A stretch of DNA of 64,000 bases from Vallitalea sp. (GCA_025210515.1 JAOARM010000034.1:62001-126000); one strand, 5' to 3'; shown: positions 55,074 to 64,000, numbered from the stretch's first letter. Notes: generated by a model not told the origin, from the sequence alone. Numbers and translations: made by a program.

Positions 55074-55625
55074 TTATCTCTTATTTATATCTTCACGCAT
55101 TTCAATAACCTCTATATTACCCTTATTAGGAAGTAATTTATTACTTGAATATTGAATATAATATGTTTTATCTTCTAAGATTAGATTAAATTCGTTTTTT
55201 GTACACCTAAGATTCATTTCTCCATGTTTAATATAATACTTATTACCTTCTTGATACTTCTGTATATCACTAAAAAATCCTGACCCCCTCATACCATTAT
55301 AAAACCATATAAAATATAAACACGTTACTAATACTATAATAACTCCTATAACTCTGTTTATAGTTATCTTAATATGAATCTTTATAAACCAACATCGTAT
55401 AATAGATATAATATATATTACAACTATTAATGGTATCAATATAATCTCTAAATTTGCTACAATAGATATTAATTCCACTATAATGAGAGGTGGATTATAT
55501 CCAATGATAAACCTCTCTCCAATTATAAACAAACTAATAAACCCTATTAATGAATTAATTATTAAATACTTCTCAATTGAATATCTTTGTTTTATTATAT
55601 TGCTTTCATCTTTAACTTCATTCAT
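55074..55625 (-). CDS. Hypothetical membrane protein
   Basis: 183 residues with three helices (YLIINSLIGFISLFIIGERFI, IVANLEIILIPLIVVIYIIS and VIGVIIVLVTCLYFIWFYNG) and an outer C-terminal domain (GNKYYIKHGEMNLRCTKNEFNLILEDKTYYI). AAAGGGG precedes the ATG. No family recognised; one of a run of small membrane proteins. Confidence 0.7.
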   Translation of the reverse strand: MNEVKDESNIIKQRYSIEKYLIINSLIGFISLFIIGERFIIGYNPPLIIVELISIVANLEIILIPLIVVIYIISIIRCWFIKIHIKITINRVIGVIIVLVTCLYFIWFYNGMRGSGFFSDIQKYQEGNKYYIKHGEMNLRCTKNEFNLILEDKTYYIQYSSNKLLPNKGNIEVIEMREDINKR

Positions 55626-55737
55626 TTGATAGTATCCCCTTTAAATATATTCGATCTAATTAAATGGTTTGAGAACCAATATATTTTCTCCGACATTGTG
55701 AAATGATTTTATGCAATTACTTTTTTCTACATAAAGG

Positions 55738-56058
55738 TTATATCAATCTATCCCATGTATTAAATATACTCCCTATCACAACTAAGCCAATTAATATGAA
55801 CAAACCATTTAAAAAAATTCCGATAAACTGTATAAAATCTCCATCTCCGTAATAATTACTCTGTTTGGTACTAGTATTCCTTATTGGCAAAAAAGTAATG
55901 CTCTTAGTATACAAACCTAATAACCCTCCTAGAACAAACATTACACCAATGGAAATATTGCCTAATACATCTCTCTGGGCTTGTTTAGCCATTAATCCTC
56001 CAAAAGCTAAAATATAAATTAACACTATCCCTATAATTACTTTTTTCTTCTTTTGCAT
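55738..56058 (-). CDS. Small hypothetical membrane protein
   Basis: 106 residues with three helices (KVIIGIVLIYILAFGGLMA, ISIGVMFVLGGLLGLYT and FLNGLFILIGLVVIGSIF). GAGGAG precedes the ATG. No family recognised. Confidence 0.65.
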   Translation of the reverse strand: MQKKKKVIIGIVLIYILAFGGLMAKQAQRDVLGNISIGVMFVLGGLLGLYTKSITFLPIRNTSTKQSNYYGDGDFIQFIGIFLNGLFILIGLVVIGSIFNTWDRLI

Positions 56059-56108
56059 ACAATTTTCTCCTCACATATCCAAAGTTAAATTAGCTCGTTA
56101 ATATACTT

Positions 56109-56645
56109 TCATACATATTTATTTTTATCAAAATAATTACTCTTACAAACAAAGGGAATTATTAATAATGCAATAGAAAATACCATAATCCCTAACATAT
56201 ACGATTTACTTTCTATAATGATATTAAAAACAAAACTAAAGTCTTTAAAAATAATATTAGAAATCATCCCCGAAGTTGCGACATGAATATTAGAATTAAT
56301 CAATAAGGGGAATTTAATAATAAATGTTAACCATATTATTATTTGAAATATAGTAAATAAACCTTTAAATAATTTATTCTTACATACTAATAGTATTAAA
56401 AGTACTGAATACCCTATAATTAAAGTACTCAAAAACAACAAATCAACTATGGAAAATATTAAGTACCCTTGTGAGTATAAATTATTGCTATCAACTAAAA
56501 AACTAGTTATATAACAATAATCCATAGATAATGTTCTAGTACTCCTATATAATCCATATATTATAAAGCTTACAATATATATAGTAAAAACTATAAACTT
56601 TATATTAAGTTTTTTTCTATAATTCTTCTGTATACTTACTGTCAT
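56109..56645 (-). CDS. Hypothetical polytopic membrane protein
   Basis: 178 residues, four helices (FIVFTIYIVSFIIYGLYRS, LIFSIVDLLFLSTLIIGYSV, GLFTIFQIIIWLTFIIKFPL and YMLGIMVFSIALLIIPFV). The ATG at 56645 follows GGAGGAAATA; an earlier in-frame ATG overlaps that site. No family recognised; it lies about 100 bases downstream of the large lipoprotein gene. Confidence 0.68.
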   Translation of the reverse strand: MTVSIQKNYRKKLNIKFIVFTIYIVSFIIYGLYRSTRTLSMDYCYITSFLVDSNNLYSQGYLIFSIVDLLFLSTLIIGYSVLLILLVCKNKLFKGLFTIFQIIIWLTFIIKFPLLINSNIHVATSGMISNIIFKDFSFVFNIIIESKSYMLGIMVFSIALLIIPFVCKSNYFDKNKYV

Positions 56646-56746
56646 TATTTCCTCCATTTATTAGCTTAGTATGTTCTTTCTCTAAATCAACGAATAGTGT
56701 CCCTTCATCTACTCCATAAATCATTAATTTGTTGTTTTAGAATTAA

Positions 56747-59700
56747 TTACGCCCCTCGTACTTTACAAATAACCTTAACTTTACCTTCTTCTATCACGTC
56801 ATCAACTTGTTCTCTTTTATTTAATGAAGGAGTAAATTTCATCCAGATAAAATCTCTTTTACTAGAGTTATCTTTTATCTTATAATAGATAGATTCTCCG
56901 TCATGTAGAATAAGTATATGTGAGTGATCAGAACCTTCTAGATAAGATTCTATATAACCTGTTATTCTATAATGCTCATTAGTAGTATTATTTCTAAGAT
57001 ATACAGAAACACTCATAAAATGCCCAATATCCAGTATTGTGAATTCATCATTTAATGAATAACTATTGTAATCAAATATATTATCGTCAAGTTCTTTAAC
57101 TTCAATGTTTTCTGTATAAAAGCTACAACCTTCATAAAATAACATTTTATCGCCCAAAACTGCTTCTAGTGTACATAAACTATTGTCATATTGATAAATT
57201 TGATATAACTCTGATTCTACTTGATATCCAAATACTATAATGTCATTTGTACAAATCAACTCATTGTTATTTTCTCTAATAGAAACAATTTCTCCTTGAA
57301 TTGACTTAACATTTGTTAAATCACTCAAATCTGTAATCACTATTTCTCCATTAGATTCAAACACAATTTTATTATCTACAATATAAAATTTATTAATTTT
57401 TTCATCTTGAGTCAGCTTTATCGTTTCATTAGAAGCAAGATTATACTTATATAAATCCTTATCTGTTAAACTAAGAAAATAGACTTCATCATTAACTAAG
57501 TATATATCTTCAACTGGTTTATCAAATATAATCTCTTCTGTCTGTTTTTCAATATCATATACTATCAAATAATCATTTGGATAAAACCCAGAATATAACA
57601 GATATTTATTGTTTATGTCAAAAATCCTAATGTTCTTATCATTTAATTTCTTAACTGCTTTATCTTCTAGTACATAGAGGTTATTACTATCATACTCAAT
57701 GAAATATTCAGTCTCATCAATTTTTTTATAATCAATTATATTGATAGTCTGCTCACCAATTATATATGGTATATAGCTTGTCTTATATAAAATAACCTCA
57801 TTAATATCAGAATATAATTCTATATCACCTTTATCATAATTATAATATTTATCATCTATAATACCATTAAACGGTTTCTTTTCGATATGACTTTGGAGTA
57901 TAAATTGGTTTGAGTTAATATCATAATAATAATTTCCGAAGAAAAATTCATCATATTCATTATGAAATCCAAAGCCCCTGGTATAATAATTTTTTAATTT
58001 CTCAGGTAGTTCCACCATATGCAAAAGTCTACTTGATGAATCTAATTGGTACAAATGATTATAAGAATAAACAAAAACATGATCACTTTTAACAAACAGC
58101 TTATAATTATAGTCTTCCATCAATGTTGACTCAATCCAAGTTCTTGATTCGTTATCATATGTATAAAAAAACTTATTGTTATATATGTACATATTATTTC
58201 CTTGTAAATACAAATTCAACTCACTTAAATTGTTAAGATCAATTTTATTTTCATACATTTGTACCACTTCATCTTCCAAATCTAATAGGATTATATTATC
58301 TTCATTTATAAGAAGAATACGATTTGATTCCTTATCTATATAATCATATTGTACCTTGGGATTACCACTAAGTACTTCATCAAAAATTGCTACGATACTA
58401 TCATCCTCTAGAACACTATATGAACCAACATAATTATCATTCTCATAAAACAATAAAATTTCTTTGCCTATTTTGTATACCTCTACTTTTCCTTCACCCA
58501 ATTCAATATTAGGAACTTCAGTTATCAAATTATCTATATAATAATATGTATTGCCATGTAATGTGAAAATTCCTTTGTTAATATAGCTAACAACTGTTTC
58601 GTAATATTCAAAGTTAAATCCTATATAATTCTCAAAGGCTAGAGTGTCCACAACTGGTACCATATGTTTACTGGGGTCAACATTAACTCTAAGTTTTTCA
58701 GGAATACTTACTAGACTCTTAGAATCATAATCATTCTTAACATCAAGTATAAGCCTAGTCCTTTTTTTGTTATGATTAATAGTAGTACAGATGTATTGCT
58801 TTTCTTTTTGAGCATGATTATGTCGGAAATTTATATTTTCTATATGTATATTAGGATCATCTCCTAGGTCAATCTGATCAAGTATTTCAAAGTTTCTATT
58901 ACACACAAATATCTTATGCATTCCTGAGTCATCTATAGCACCGATAACGTATGTATTTCCTTCATCGCTAACACATTCAATATAAACATCACAATCAACA
59001 ACAGCTTCTTGTGATTGAGTACTATTCTTATATTTTACTATCTTACCTGTTTCACCTTTATGGTTAATAACCATTAAAAAGGAGTCATACTCATTTATAA
59101 TTAAACCACAATATTCCATTCCATCTATGAGTTCATAATCTGTCTTCCATAATAAATTCAACTTTTTGTCTGTAATATATAATTTAATATAACCTTCACG
59201 AGACAAAACAGAAAAAACAAACTCATCAGAAGGTAGATGTAGAACTTCCAAAACCGTTCCATCTACTGGCATTTGATAATATTCATTCTCATAGCCTATT
59301 GATACAACATAATTTTGCTTCTCCAAAGTGCATCCTATAAAAGTCAGATTACACATATAAAATCCATGTGAAGTTGTAATATAAATATCTCTTACCGTGT
59401 CAATAAAATATCCTTTATAACCAGATAGATTACTTTCTATATCATCATCATAAATTCTTATGATATTTCCATTTCTATATATCTCTCGAAAAGTAAGACC
59501 TACCTCTGAATTCATACCAATCATATCACTACTTATTCCAAATATTTCTGCATCTTTAATCTCATATTTATATATTGGCTCTTCAATTTGTTTTCCCAAT
59601 ATATTTTTATTCTCTATTACAAGTTCATTACCTTGTAAATAATTATATCCTTCAATCTGCCCATAGTTCAAATAGCTAAAAACCTTCATGTCATTGTCTA

Positions 59701-59953
59701 ATGGCAAACTATTAACGACTCTGTTGCTAGATTCAAATAATACACTAAAATTATCTGATTCACCATCTGAATGTTCATCAATATCAGATTCATCTGTTAC
59801 GGAATCAGTGTTAGGTAGTTCATCCTGTTCAATATTTTCGCTTTGATCAATTTCATCAATGTTCTTTAGCGAATTCACCTCATCCTCTTTATTAGTGTTA
59901 GAACATGCACTAAGAACCAAAATTATCGCAAATATTAACAATATTTTCTTCAT
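56747..59953 (-). CDS. Large surface lipoprotein with beta-propeller-like repeats
   Basis: 1068 residues. Signal peptide MKKILLIFAIILVLSACSN with lipobox LSAC, an acidic linker (about residues 25-75, rich in D, E and S), then nearly 1000 residues of short beta strands. Late segments such as YLVNDEVYFLSLTDKDLYKY and FYIVDNKIVFESNGEIVITD resemble propeller blades of DUF5050/TolB-like proteins. No enzyme motif is seen. The ATG at 59953 follows GGGAGGT. Size and lack of homologue by memory make it notable; a sensor, scaffold or adhesion role is possible but unproven. Confidence 0.78.
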   Translation of the reverse strand: MKKILLIFAIILVLSACSNTNKEDEVNSLKNIDEIDQSENIEQDELPNTDSVTDESDIDEHSDGESDNFSVLFESSNRVVNSLPLDNDMKVFSYLNYGQIEGYNYLQGNELVIENKNILGKQIEEPIYKYEIKDAEIFGISSDMIGMNSEVGLTFREIYRNGNIIRIYDDDIESNLSGYKGYFIDTVRDIYITTSHGFYMCNLTFIGCTLEKQNYVVSIGYENEYYQMPVDGTVLEVLHLPSDEFVFSVLSREGYIKLYITDKKLNLLWKTDYELIDGMEYCGLIINEYDSFLMVINHKGETGKIVKYKNSTQSQEAVVDCDVYIECVSDEGNTYVIGAIDDSGMHKIFVCNRNFEILDQIDLGDDPNIHIENINFRHNHAQKEKQYICTTINHNKKRTRLILDVKNDYDSKSLVSIPEKLRVNVDPSKHMVPVVDTLAFENYIGFNFEYYETVVSYINKGIFTLHGNTYYYIDNLITEVPNIELGEGKVEVYKIGKEILLFYENDNYVGSYSVLEDDSIVAIFDEVLSGNPKVQYDYIDKESNRILLINEDNIILLDLEDEVVQMYENKIDLNNLSELNLYLQGNNMYIYNNKFFYTYDNESRTWIESTLMEDYNYKLFVKSDHVFVYSYNHLYQLDSSSRLLHMVELPEKLKNYYTRGFGFHNEYDEFFFGNYYYDINSNQFILQSHIEKKPFNGIIDDKYYNYDKGDIELYSDINEVILYKTSYIPYIIGEQTINIIDYKKIDETEYFIEYDSNNLYVLEDKAVKKLNDKNIRIFDINNKYLLYSGFYPNDYLIVYDIEKQTEEIIFDKPVEDIYLVNDEVYFLSLTDKDLYKYNLASNETIKLTQDEKINKFYIVDNKIVFESNGEIVITDLSDLTNVKSIQGEIVSIRENNNELICTNDIIVFGYQVESELYQIYQYDNSLCTLEAVLGDKMLFYEGCSFYTENIEVKELDDNIFDYNSYSLNDEFTILDIGHFMSVSVYLRNNTTNEHYRITGYIESYLEGSDHSHILILHDGESIYYKIKDNSSKRDFIWMKFTPSLNKREQVDDVIEEGKVKVICKVRGA

Positions 59954-60107
59954 TAATTGTACCTCCCAAGGTTCTACCTCTCCCATGCGTAGCTACCTGA
60001 ACTTAAACACAATGGGTTACCTTATTCTTCAATTATTAGCTCAACTTTATCTATATACGCATACTCATCCTTATAACTACTATCCTTAATATATACATCT
60101 TTCATAC

Positions 60108-60386
60108 CTACACCATCATCAGGTTGTCTACAGTCACAACATCTAATAATGAATTAATATAATTTGGCTTATGTATAGTTAAACTATTATTGTCCAATGA
60201 GTCAAATAATCCACTATAATTATTATCGCTCATTCTATCTTTATATTTCGATAATATTTGACTATCTATTTCAGTTAAGAAATTATTTAAGTTAACTTCA
60301 TTCTTATAATCTCTGTAGCTAGCAAATAACATCACTATAATGACTGATATAATGATGATTATACTTATCCTTGATTGTTCTCTCAT
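60108..60386 (-). CDS. Small membrane protein, probably frameshifted at its 3' end
   Basis: 92 residues from MREQSRISIIIIISVIIVML, with one helix and an outer part (DNNYSGLFDSLDNNSLTIHK, then INSLLDVVTVDN). The ATG at 60386 has AAGGAG upstream. Just past VTVDN, a different frame continues as DDGVGMKDVYIKDSSYKDEY and then AYIDKVELIIEE, to a stop at 60022-60024. It reads as the natural C-terminal part, so a one-base change near 60115-60125 probably shortened the gene. Family not recognised. Confidence 0.55.
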   Translation of the reverse strand: MREQSRISIIIIISVIIVMLFASYRDYKNEVNLNNFLTEIDSQILSKYKDRMSDNNYSGLFDSLDNNSLTIHKPNYINSLLDVVTVDNLMMV

Positions 60387-60514
60387 TTCATTCTCCTTAT
60401 TCTCTGTTGAATACATAGTATGTCACTTAACGGTTCTCCTATATCTATCATCACATACAAGACCTAATGAATACCTTTGATTGTAGTATGTATCTTATTA
60501 TAATATAAATTTAA

Positions 60515-61084
60515 TTAATATACTTCTAATTCTTTATTAAAATTAGTAAGTAATCTATATAATAATTCAGAATTATTCATTTGCAAAATATCTATTTCTA
60601 TTGAATCTAAACTACCTTTTACACTTAATGATATTACCCATCTTTCACTTCTATAATAAGGTGTTCTAAACATAACCGAATTAATACTTTTAACTTTAAA
60701 TTCAAATGTTTGCTTACTATTACAATAAAATATACTTCCCTTTTCATATTTAATGATTATGTTAGGATATACTTTCTTATACTTATTATAAGTATCAATA
60801 CATATAATAATCTTTATACCTACACAAAATATTATTATAGGAATCAATAAATATATATTATTTACAGCTCTATACTTGATTAATACCAATAATGCTATAA
60901 AAATAAATATAGTCATTATAACCATAGTAAAAATCATATCATAGATTAATTTATAATAACACTTTTTCTTGATTTTAAAAATATGTTCAGAATTATAATC
61001 AACGTAGTCCAATATTTTTTTATCATTACTTATTTTAATTTTACTCATTTTTTTATAGCAACGTTTAAGCTTTCTATAGAACAT
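60515..61084 (-). CDS. Hypothetical membrane protein, PH-like C-terminal part
   Basis: 189 residues: basic N-terminal tail, two helices (MIFTMVIMTIFIFIALLVLI and LLIPIIIFCVGIKIIICI), then a cytosolic domain with IIIKYEKGSIFYCNSKQTFEFKV and RWVISLSVKGSLDSIEI. The pattern of helix pair plus beta-rich domain is like YcxB or bacterial PH-like membrane proteins. AGAGGTGG precedes the ATG. Tentative. Confidence 0.68.
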   Translation of the reverse strand: MFYRKLKRCYKKMSKIKISNDKKILDYVDYNSEHIFKIKKKCYYKLIYDMIFTMVIMTIFIFIALLVLIKYRAVNNIYLLIPIIIFCVGIKIIICIDTYNKYKKVYPNIIIKYEKGSIFYCNSKQTFEFKVKSINSVMFRTPYYRSERWVISLSVKGSLDSIEIDILQMNNSELLYRLLTNFNKELEVY

Positions 61085-61134
61085 TTACGCCACCTCTTTA
61101 ACAATTAACTGATATAACATAATCCATTAGTCAT

Positions 61135-61914
61135 TTATATTTCAGCATATGGAAATGTATTGAAATACCAAAATAATTCATTTTCTAATACATATCCCTT
61201 TCTTAATCTGTTATCAAAATGGTATTTTACAAAATAATTATTTACGCAATTATAAAATTCAACCATCTTATCAAATGAGTATGAATGCATTACTTCTTTC
61301 ATCAAAGGAATAAAATTTATAGGTAACTTATCGCAATTATTTAATTCCTTATATAAATTTTTAACACATGGATAATATATGCCATTATGTGCTAACACCA
61401 AACGACAGGCGTAAAAAACAGTATCATATATACATTTATTTACATAGAGTATATTATCTAAATCATCATCAGCACTGAATCTAGAACTTACCATAAGCGA
61501 ATAAAACTTTCTTGCATTTTCATTTCTTTGTTGTGTTGAAAGGTGACATTTATTCATTAAAAATTTCTCAATATCATCATCACGGGAATATATCACTCTT
61601 GAATGATATAGTGTACTTTTTATACTTTCATTGCCACATTCCCATACATTTTGTAGAAAGTCCTTTGGTATAATTTTACCATCAATTTCAACCTTAAATT
61701 CTTGTGAATCAAAATTTGTTCCCCAAAAATAATTTTTACTACTCATTTCTCTTTTAAATCTCTCTTCTGTTACAACAACAAAAACATCAATATCTGACCG
61801 ATCTGTTTCAGTTCCTTTTGCAATGGAGCCACATAAAATAAGCCCTAAAACACTTTCATCTTTTGAGACATACTCAATTAAGTATTTAATTGTATCTTCT
61901 TGATTTTTATTCAT
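61135..61914 (-). CDS. Nucleotidyltransferase-fold protein
   Basis: 259 residues. GLILCGSIAKGTETDRSDIDVFVV carries the GS...DxD signature of the Pol beta/MNT nucleotidyltransferase family; a third acidic residue is probably in FKVEIDGK. The C-terminal half is helical (CRLVLAHNGIYYPCVKNLYKELN), as in aminoglycoside or AMP-transferring enzymes. Could modify an antibiotic or a protein; no HEPN partner is next to it. AGAGGGGG precedes the ATG. Confidence 0.85.
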   Translation of the reverse strand: MNKNQEDTIKYLIEYVSKDESVLGLILCGSIAKGTETDRSDIDVFVVVTEERFKREMSSKNYFWGTNFDSQEFKVEIDGKIIPKDFLQNVWECGNESIKSTLYHSRVIYSRDDDIEKFLMNKCHLSTQQRNENARKFYSLMVSSRFSADDDLDNILYVNKCIYDTVFYACRLVLAHNGIYYPCVKNLYKELNNCDKLPINFIPLMKEVMHSYSFDKMVEFYNCVNNYFVKYHFDNRLRKGYVLENELFWYFNTFPYAEI

Positions 61915-62016
61915 CTAAAATCCCCCTCTATAATTGGTTAATTAACAGTCTGTGTACCAACTATTTATATTTTGGTTACCATTATGTAGTTGATAAATTC
62001 TTTATGTACAATTATA

Positions 62017-62292
62017 TTATCGGCTATATACAGCTATTGTTAATTCTTTTATATATGATTCTAATTTGGGTAAATCAATGCTCTTACCATGTTCTATGGC
62101 TAAATCTATATTATCTGAAACTCTTTGAAATTGAATTGAAAAATCAGATTTTGTTCTACTATTTATTTTCCCCTCTAAAGCAACATACGAAGCCATTGTA
62201 ATATGGTCACATGGATTTCCAACGCTTCCAACATTAAATAATATTCTGCCTTTATCCATTGTTTCTAGATATGTACTATGAATATCGTTCAC
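62017..62292 (-). pseudogene. 3' fragment of a metallophosphoesterase gene
   Basis: The frame reads STYLETMDKGRILFNVGSVG, NPCDHITMASYVALEGKINS and RVSDNIDLAIEHGK, which is the C-terminal part of YfcE/MJ0936-like phosphoesterases; the N-terminal metal-binding motifs (GDxHG, GNHD) are absent. It begins with a non-homologous stretch at a GTG without a ribosome site. So the first two thirds of the gene are missing. Upstream sequence to 62363 shows no match to the missing part. Confidence 0.7.
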
Positions 62293-62363
62293 TTTTCATT
62301 TAATGACTTTTATCTTGTGAACCTATTGGCGGTTCAAATACAGTATTGGCACTGCGTACATTA

Positions 62364-62528
62364 TTATAGAACGTTATTCAATATACTTATCAAGATTATA
62401 ATTACTCCTGCTCCTATAACAATAGGAATAAATGCAATTAATGTAGAAAATCCAAATAAATAAGCAAACAGAAGTAAACATGATACTAAAACAATTACTT
62501 TTCCTACATGATTTCCAATCCAATTCAT
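62364..62528 (-). CDS. Small two-helix membrane protein, 54 residues
   Basis: Starts MNWIGNHVGKVIVLVSCLLL, with a second helix LIAFIPIVIGAGVIIILIS. The ATG at 62528 follows AAGGAGCAATCT at ideal distance; a longer frame has no site. No family recognised. Confidence 0.6.
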   Translation of the reverse strand: MNWIGNHVGKVIVLVSCLLLFAYLFGFSTLIAFIPIVIGAGVIIILISILNNVL

Positions 62529-62667
62529 AGATTGCTCCTTATATAGGTCTAGATAATCCAAATCACTTGAATTTGGTCAATCTAAAGCTTTCGTATACTT
62601 TTTATATATTTGTGAATGGTCGACGAGGATATACTTTCTAATTATTGTCACAGTTGTCCATTTACTA

Positions 62668-63045
62668 TTATATTACGTTATCTTCAGAAACTTGTAGGGA
62701 ACTCATAATGGTATCATTATTGTCTCTATCTATGTATTTATGCCAATAAATAGGTATCGCAAATACATTCAAAAACCAAATCATTAAAGACCACCGCAGT
62801 TTCGCTCTGCCAGATAAAGTTTTGTTATAAACAATGATATGAATAATATATCCAATCATAAACACATATACCAAAATAACCGATAGTATTAATACTACTA
62901 TCCAAATTATCATTGGCACTTGTAACGCTACCGGCACATCTGCATGAATATTTAATAAGTTTTTAGCAATTAGCGAAAATACAACACTTACCACGATAAT
63001 AATAGGTGGTATTATGCTTCCATACTTTAAAAGTTTACTTTTCAT
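62668..63045 (-). CDS. Hypothetical membrane protein, PLDc_N-like
   Basis: 125 residues, three helices. LSGRAKLRWSLMIWFLNVFAIPIYWHKYI resembles the NPKLSGxxKALWVLVILFxPxLGP pattern of phospholipase D-nuclease N-terminal-like membrane domains. AAAGAGG precedes the ATG. Function unknown. Confidence 0.65.
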   Translation of the reverse strand: MKSKLLKYGSIIPPIIIVVSVVFSLIAKNLLNIHADVPVALQVPMIIWIVVLILSVILVYVFMIGYIIHIIVYNKTLSGRAKLRWSLMIWFLNVFAIPIYWHKYIDRDNNDTIMSSLQVSEDNVI

Positions 63046-63216
63046 TTTAACATTCCTCTTTTTTGTTTAATTTATTATTCCTACAAATAATGTATATAAC
63101 TTTAGTTTCCGTTATTCTTAAGCCAGACCCTAAACATCCACAATCCCCACACCCTGTTAATGAATATGCGTAGCGAACGTAATTCACTTTCAAGGAAACT
63201 TCACAAATCTAAATAA

Positions 63217-63651
63217 TTACTTATTACTATTATCATAACTCTCTACATCTTCTGGATTGTATGCTGTCGTCCAATGATATGGTTGTAACTCTCTAAGCTC
63301 TACAAATTTCAAATTGTCATCAACTGTAGTAACTCCGACCTTCACTTCAGGTCCCCAATATCTCAACCTTTCTTGGCATATTCCACATGGCGACAACACC
63401 TTAAATGGAGAGCTCTCATCTTCCCTTACTACGCATAGACAATGTGTAATCTTCTCATTATATTTAGTTGCTTCTATCATCGCTCCAGTCTCTATACATA
63501 TCTCTACACTTGCATTAAAGACTTCCAATGCAACGCTAATATAGTAATTCCCCTCAGCGGTATGGACAATACCTGCACCTCCCCATCCTTGTGGAAATCT
63601 CTCAACTAGAAAACTCGTGACTCTTTTATACATCTCTTGCTCTACATTCAT
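63217..63651 (-). CDS. Cytidine deaminase family protein
   Basis: 144 residues. Zinc motif: EICIETGAMIEATKY (C-x-E) with the second pair SPCGICQERL (PCxxC), in the order of tetrameric cytidine deaminases and blasticidin-S deaminases. The first residues (QGWGGAGIVHTAEGNYYISVALE) fit the same family. Substrate could be cytidine or another aminopyrimidine/aminonucleoside. GGAGGG precedes the ATG. The C-terminal tail is longer than in Bacillus Cdd. Confidence 0.88.
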   Translation of the reverse strand: MNVEQEMYKRVTSFLVERFPQGWGGAGIVHTAEGNYYISVALEVFNASVEICIETGAMIEATKYNEKITHCLCVVREDESSPFKVLSPCGICQERLRYWGPEVKVGVTTVDDNLKFVELRELQPYHWTTAYNPEDVESYDNSNK

Positions 63652-64000
63652 AATAATTTTCCCTCCTAATAATATTTTGATACTTGCATCGAGTGTAATG
63701 AACCTCCTAATGTCTCCGTGTTCTAAACTTCCATCACCTTAGAATGAGTCGCTTATGCCCTGATTCAATGCTAATGTTAAGACTGTCCCAACGCCCTTAG
63801 GTGGTGGAATATGTGGAGGGCATTACCCAAGCTGAATACCCCATCCTCGAACGTAAATACCTTGTTAAAAGATGTTTTCTAGCTCAGTTACGAAGTTAAT
63901 CACTAGTAAAATTATGTAAGAATACTATTTTCATCTATACTTAATTTTTATCATTAAGTTTCTCATAGCAATCATAAACTTTGAATCTTTTAATGACTTT
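63652..64000. other. Right-edge gap, GC-richer than the surroundings
   Basis: About 350 bases without a supported gene. The part from about 63690 to 63870 has clearly more G and C than neighbouring gaps (for example CCCAACGCCCTTAGG and GGAGGGCATTACC). A minus-strand stretch near 63800-63860 reads a short open frame without start. It may be a relic or part of a repeat; a similar GC-richer patch lies at 63120-63190. Confidence 0.35.

Noticed and set aside
61135-61914. MNT/HEPN toxin-antitoxin pair
   Set aside because: The nucleotidyltransferase is long (259 residues) and no HEPN gene is next to it; upstream and downstream neighbours are a phosphoesterase fragment and a membrane protein.
1-64000. 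CRISPR arrays, tRNA/rRNA genes, insertion sequences, prophage
   Set aside because: No regularly spaced repeats, no cloverleaf or rRNA stretches, and no transposase or phage genes were recognised on either strand.

Overview
The window looks like chromosomal DNA of a low-GC, anaerobic, fermentative and probably spore-forming Clostridia member. The signs are very AT-rich sequence, strong AGGAGG-type ribosome binding sites, TTG/GTG starts, an Rnf complex, the [FeFe]-hydrogenase maturase HydF, and the Firmicutes blocks radC-mreB-mreC-mreD-PBP2 and maf-DUF4321. A Lachnospirales/Vallitalea-like host is a guess from gene content only. Almost every gene lies on the minus strand, so operons read from high to low coordinates; the only large plus-strand gene is a 1030-residue glycosyltransferase at 20342-23434.

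Region by region. 1-5200: cell elongation and housekeeping (DUF4321, maf, radC, mreB, mreC, mreD, 5' part of a class B PBP). 5200-11400: small accessory genes (two small or decayed genes, NUDIX hydrolase, lipoprotein, YcxB-like protein, Qnr-like pentapeptide-repeat protein) and a strong inverted repeat. 11650-16550: complete rnfCDGEAB operon with terminator. 17100-20250: five-gene cluster with a putative sensory [FeFe] hydrogenase (proton-transfer Cys replaced by Ala) between two DRTGG-type proteins and two GHKL-type ATPases, behind a clear sigma-A promoter. 20340-24600: the glycosyltransferase/TPR protein facing two small related beta-rich proteins, a possible spore-surface locus. 24600-25900: hydF. 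26100-34900: DUF4234 and DUF2752 membrane proteins, then the whole his operon (hisZGDCBHAF-IE) with a near-consensus promoter and a palindromic leader. 34900-40250: recU, queG, an RluA-family pseudouridine synthase, a GNAT acetyltransferase, an alpha/beta hydrolase, and a GC-richer inverted-repeat element. 40400-44840: TPP-riboswitch-controlled thiW-thiD-thiM-thiE-thiC. 45000-64000: a long same-strand run of accessory genes (VanW, GNATs, CPBP protease, GrpB, flavodoxin-like reductase, zinc-ribbon and small membrane proteins, lipoproteins, nucleotidyltransferase, cytidine deaminase) with several broken genes.

How they work together: Rnf couples ferredoxin oxidation to NAD reduction and ion pumping. 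HydF helps build the H-cluster that the hydrogenase-like sensor would need, so the 11.6-25.9 kb stretch reads as a redox/H2 energy block. The thi operon makes pyrimidine through ThiC but appears to take thiazole by salvage (ThiW/ThiM), as no thiazole synthesis genes are seen here.

No tRNA, rRNA, CRISPR array, intact insertion sequence or prophage was seen. Starts were chosen by ribosome binding site position and are sometimes internal to the longest open frame.
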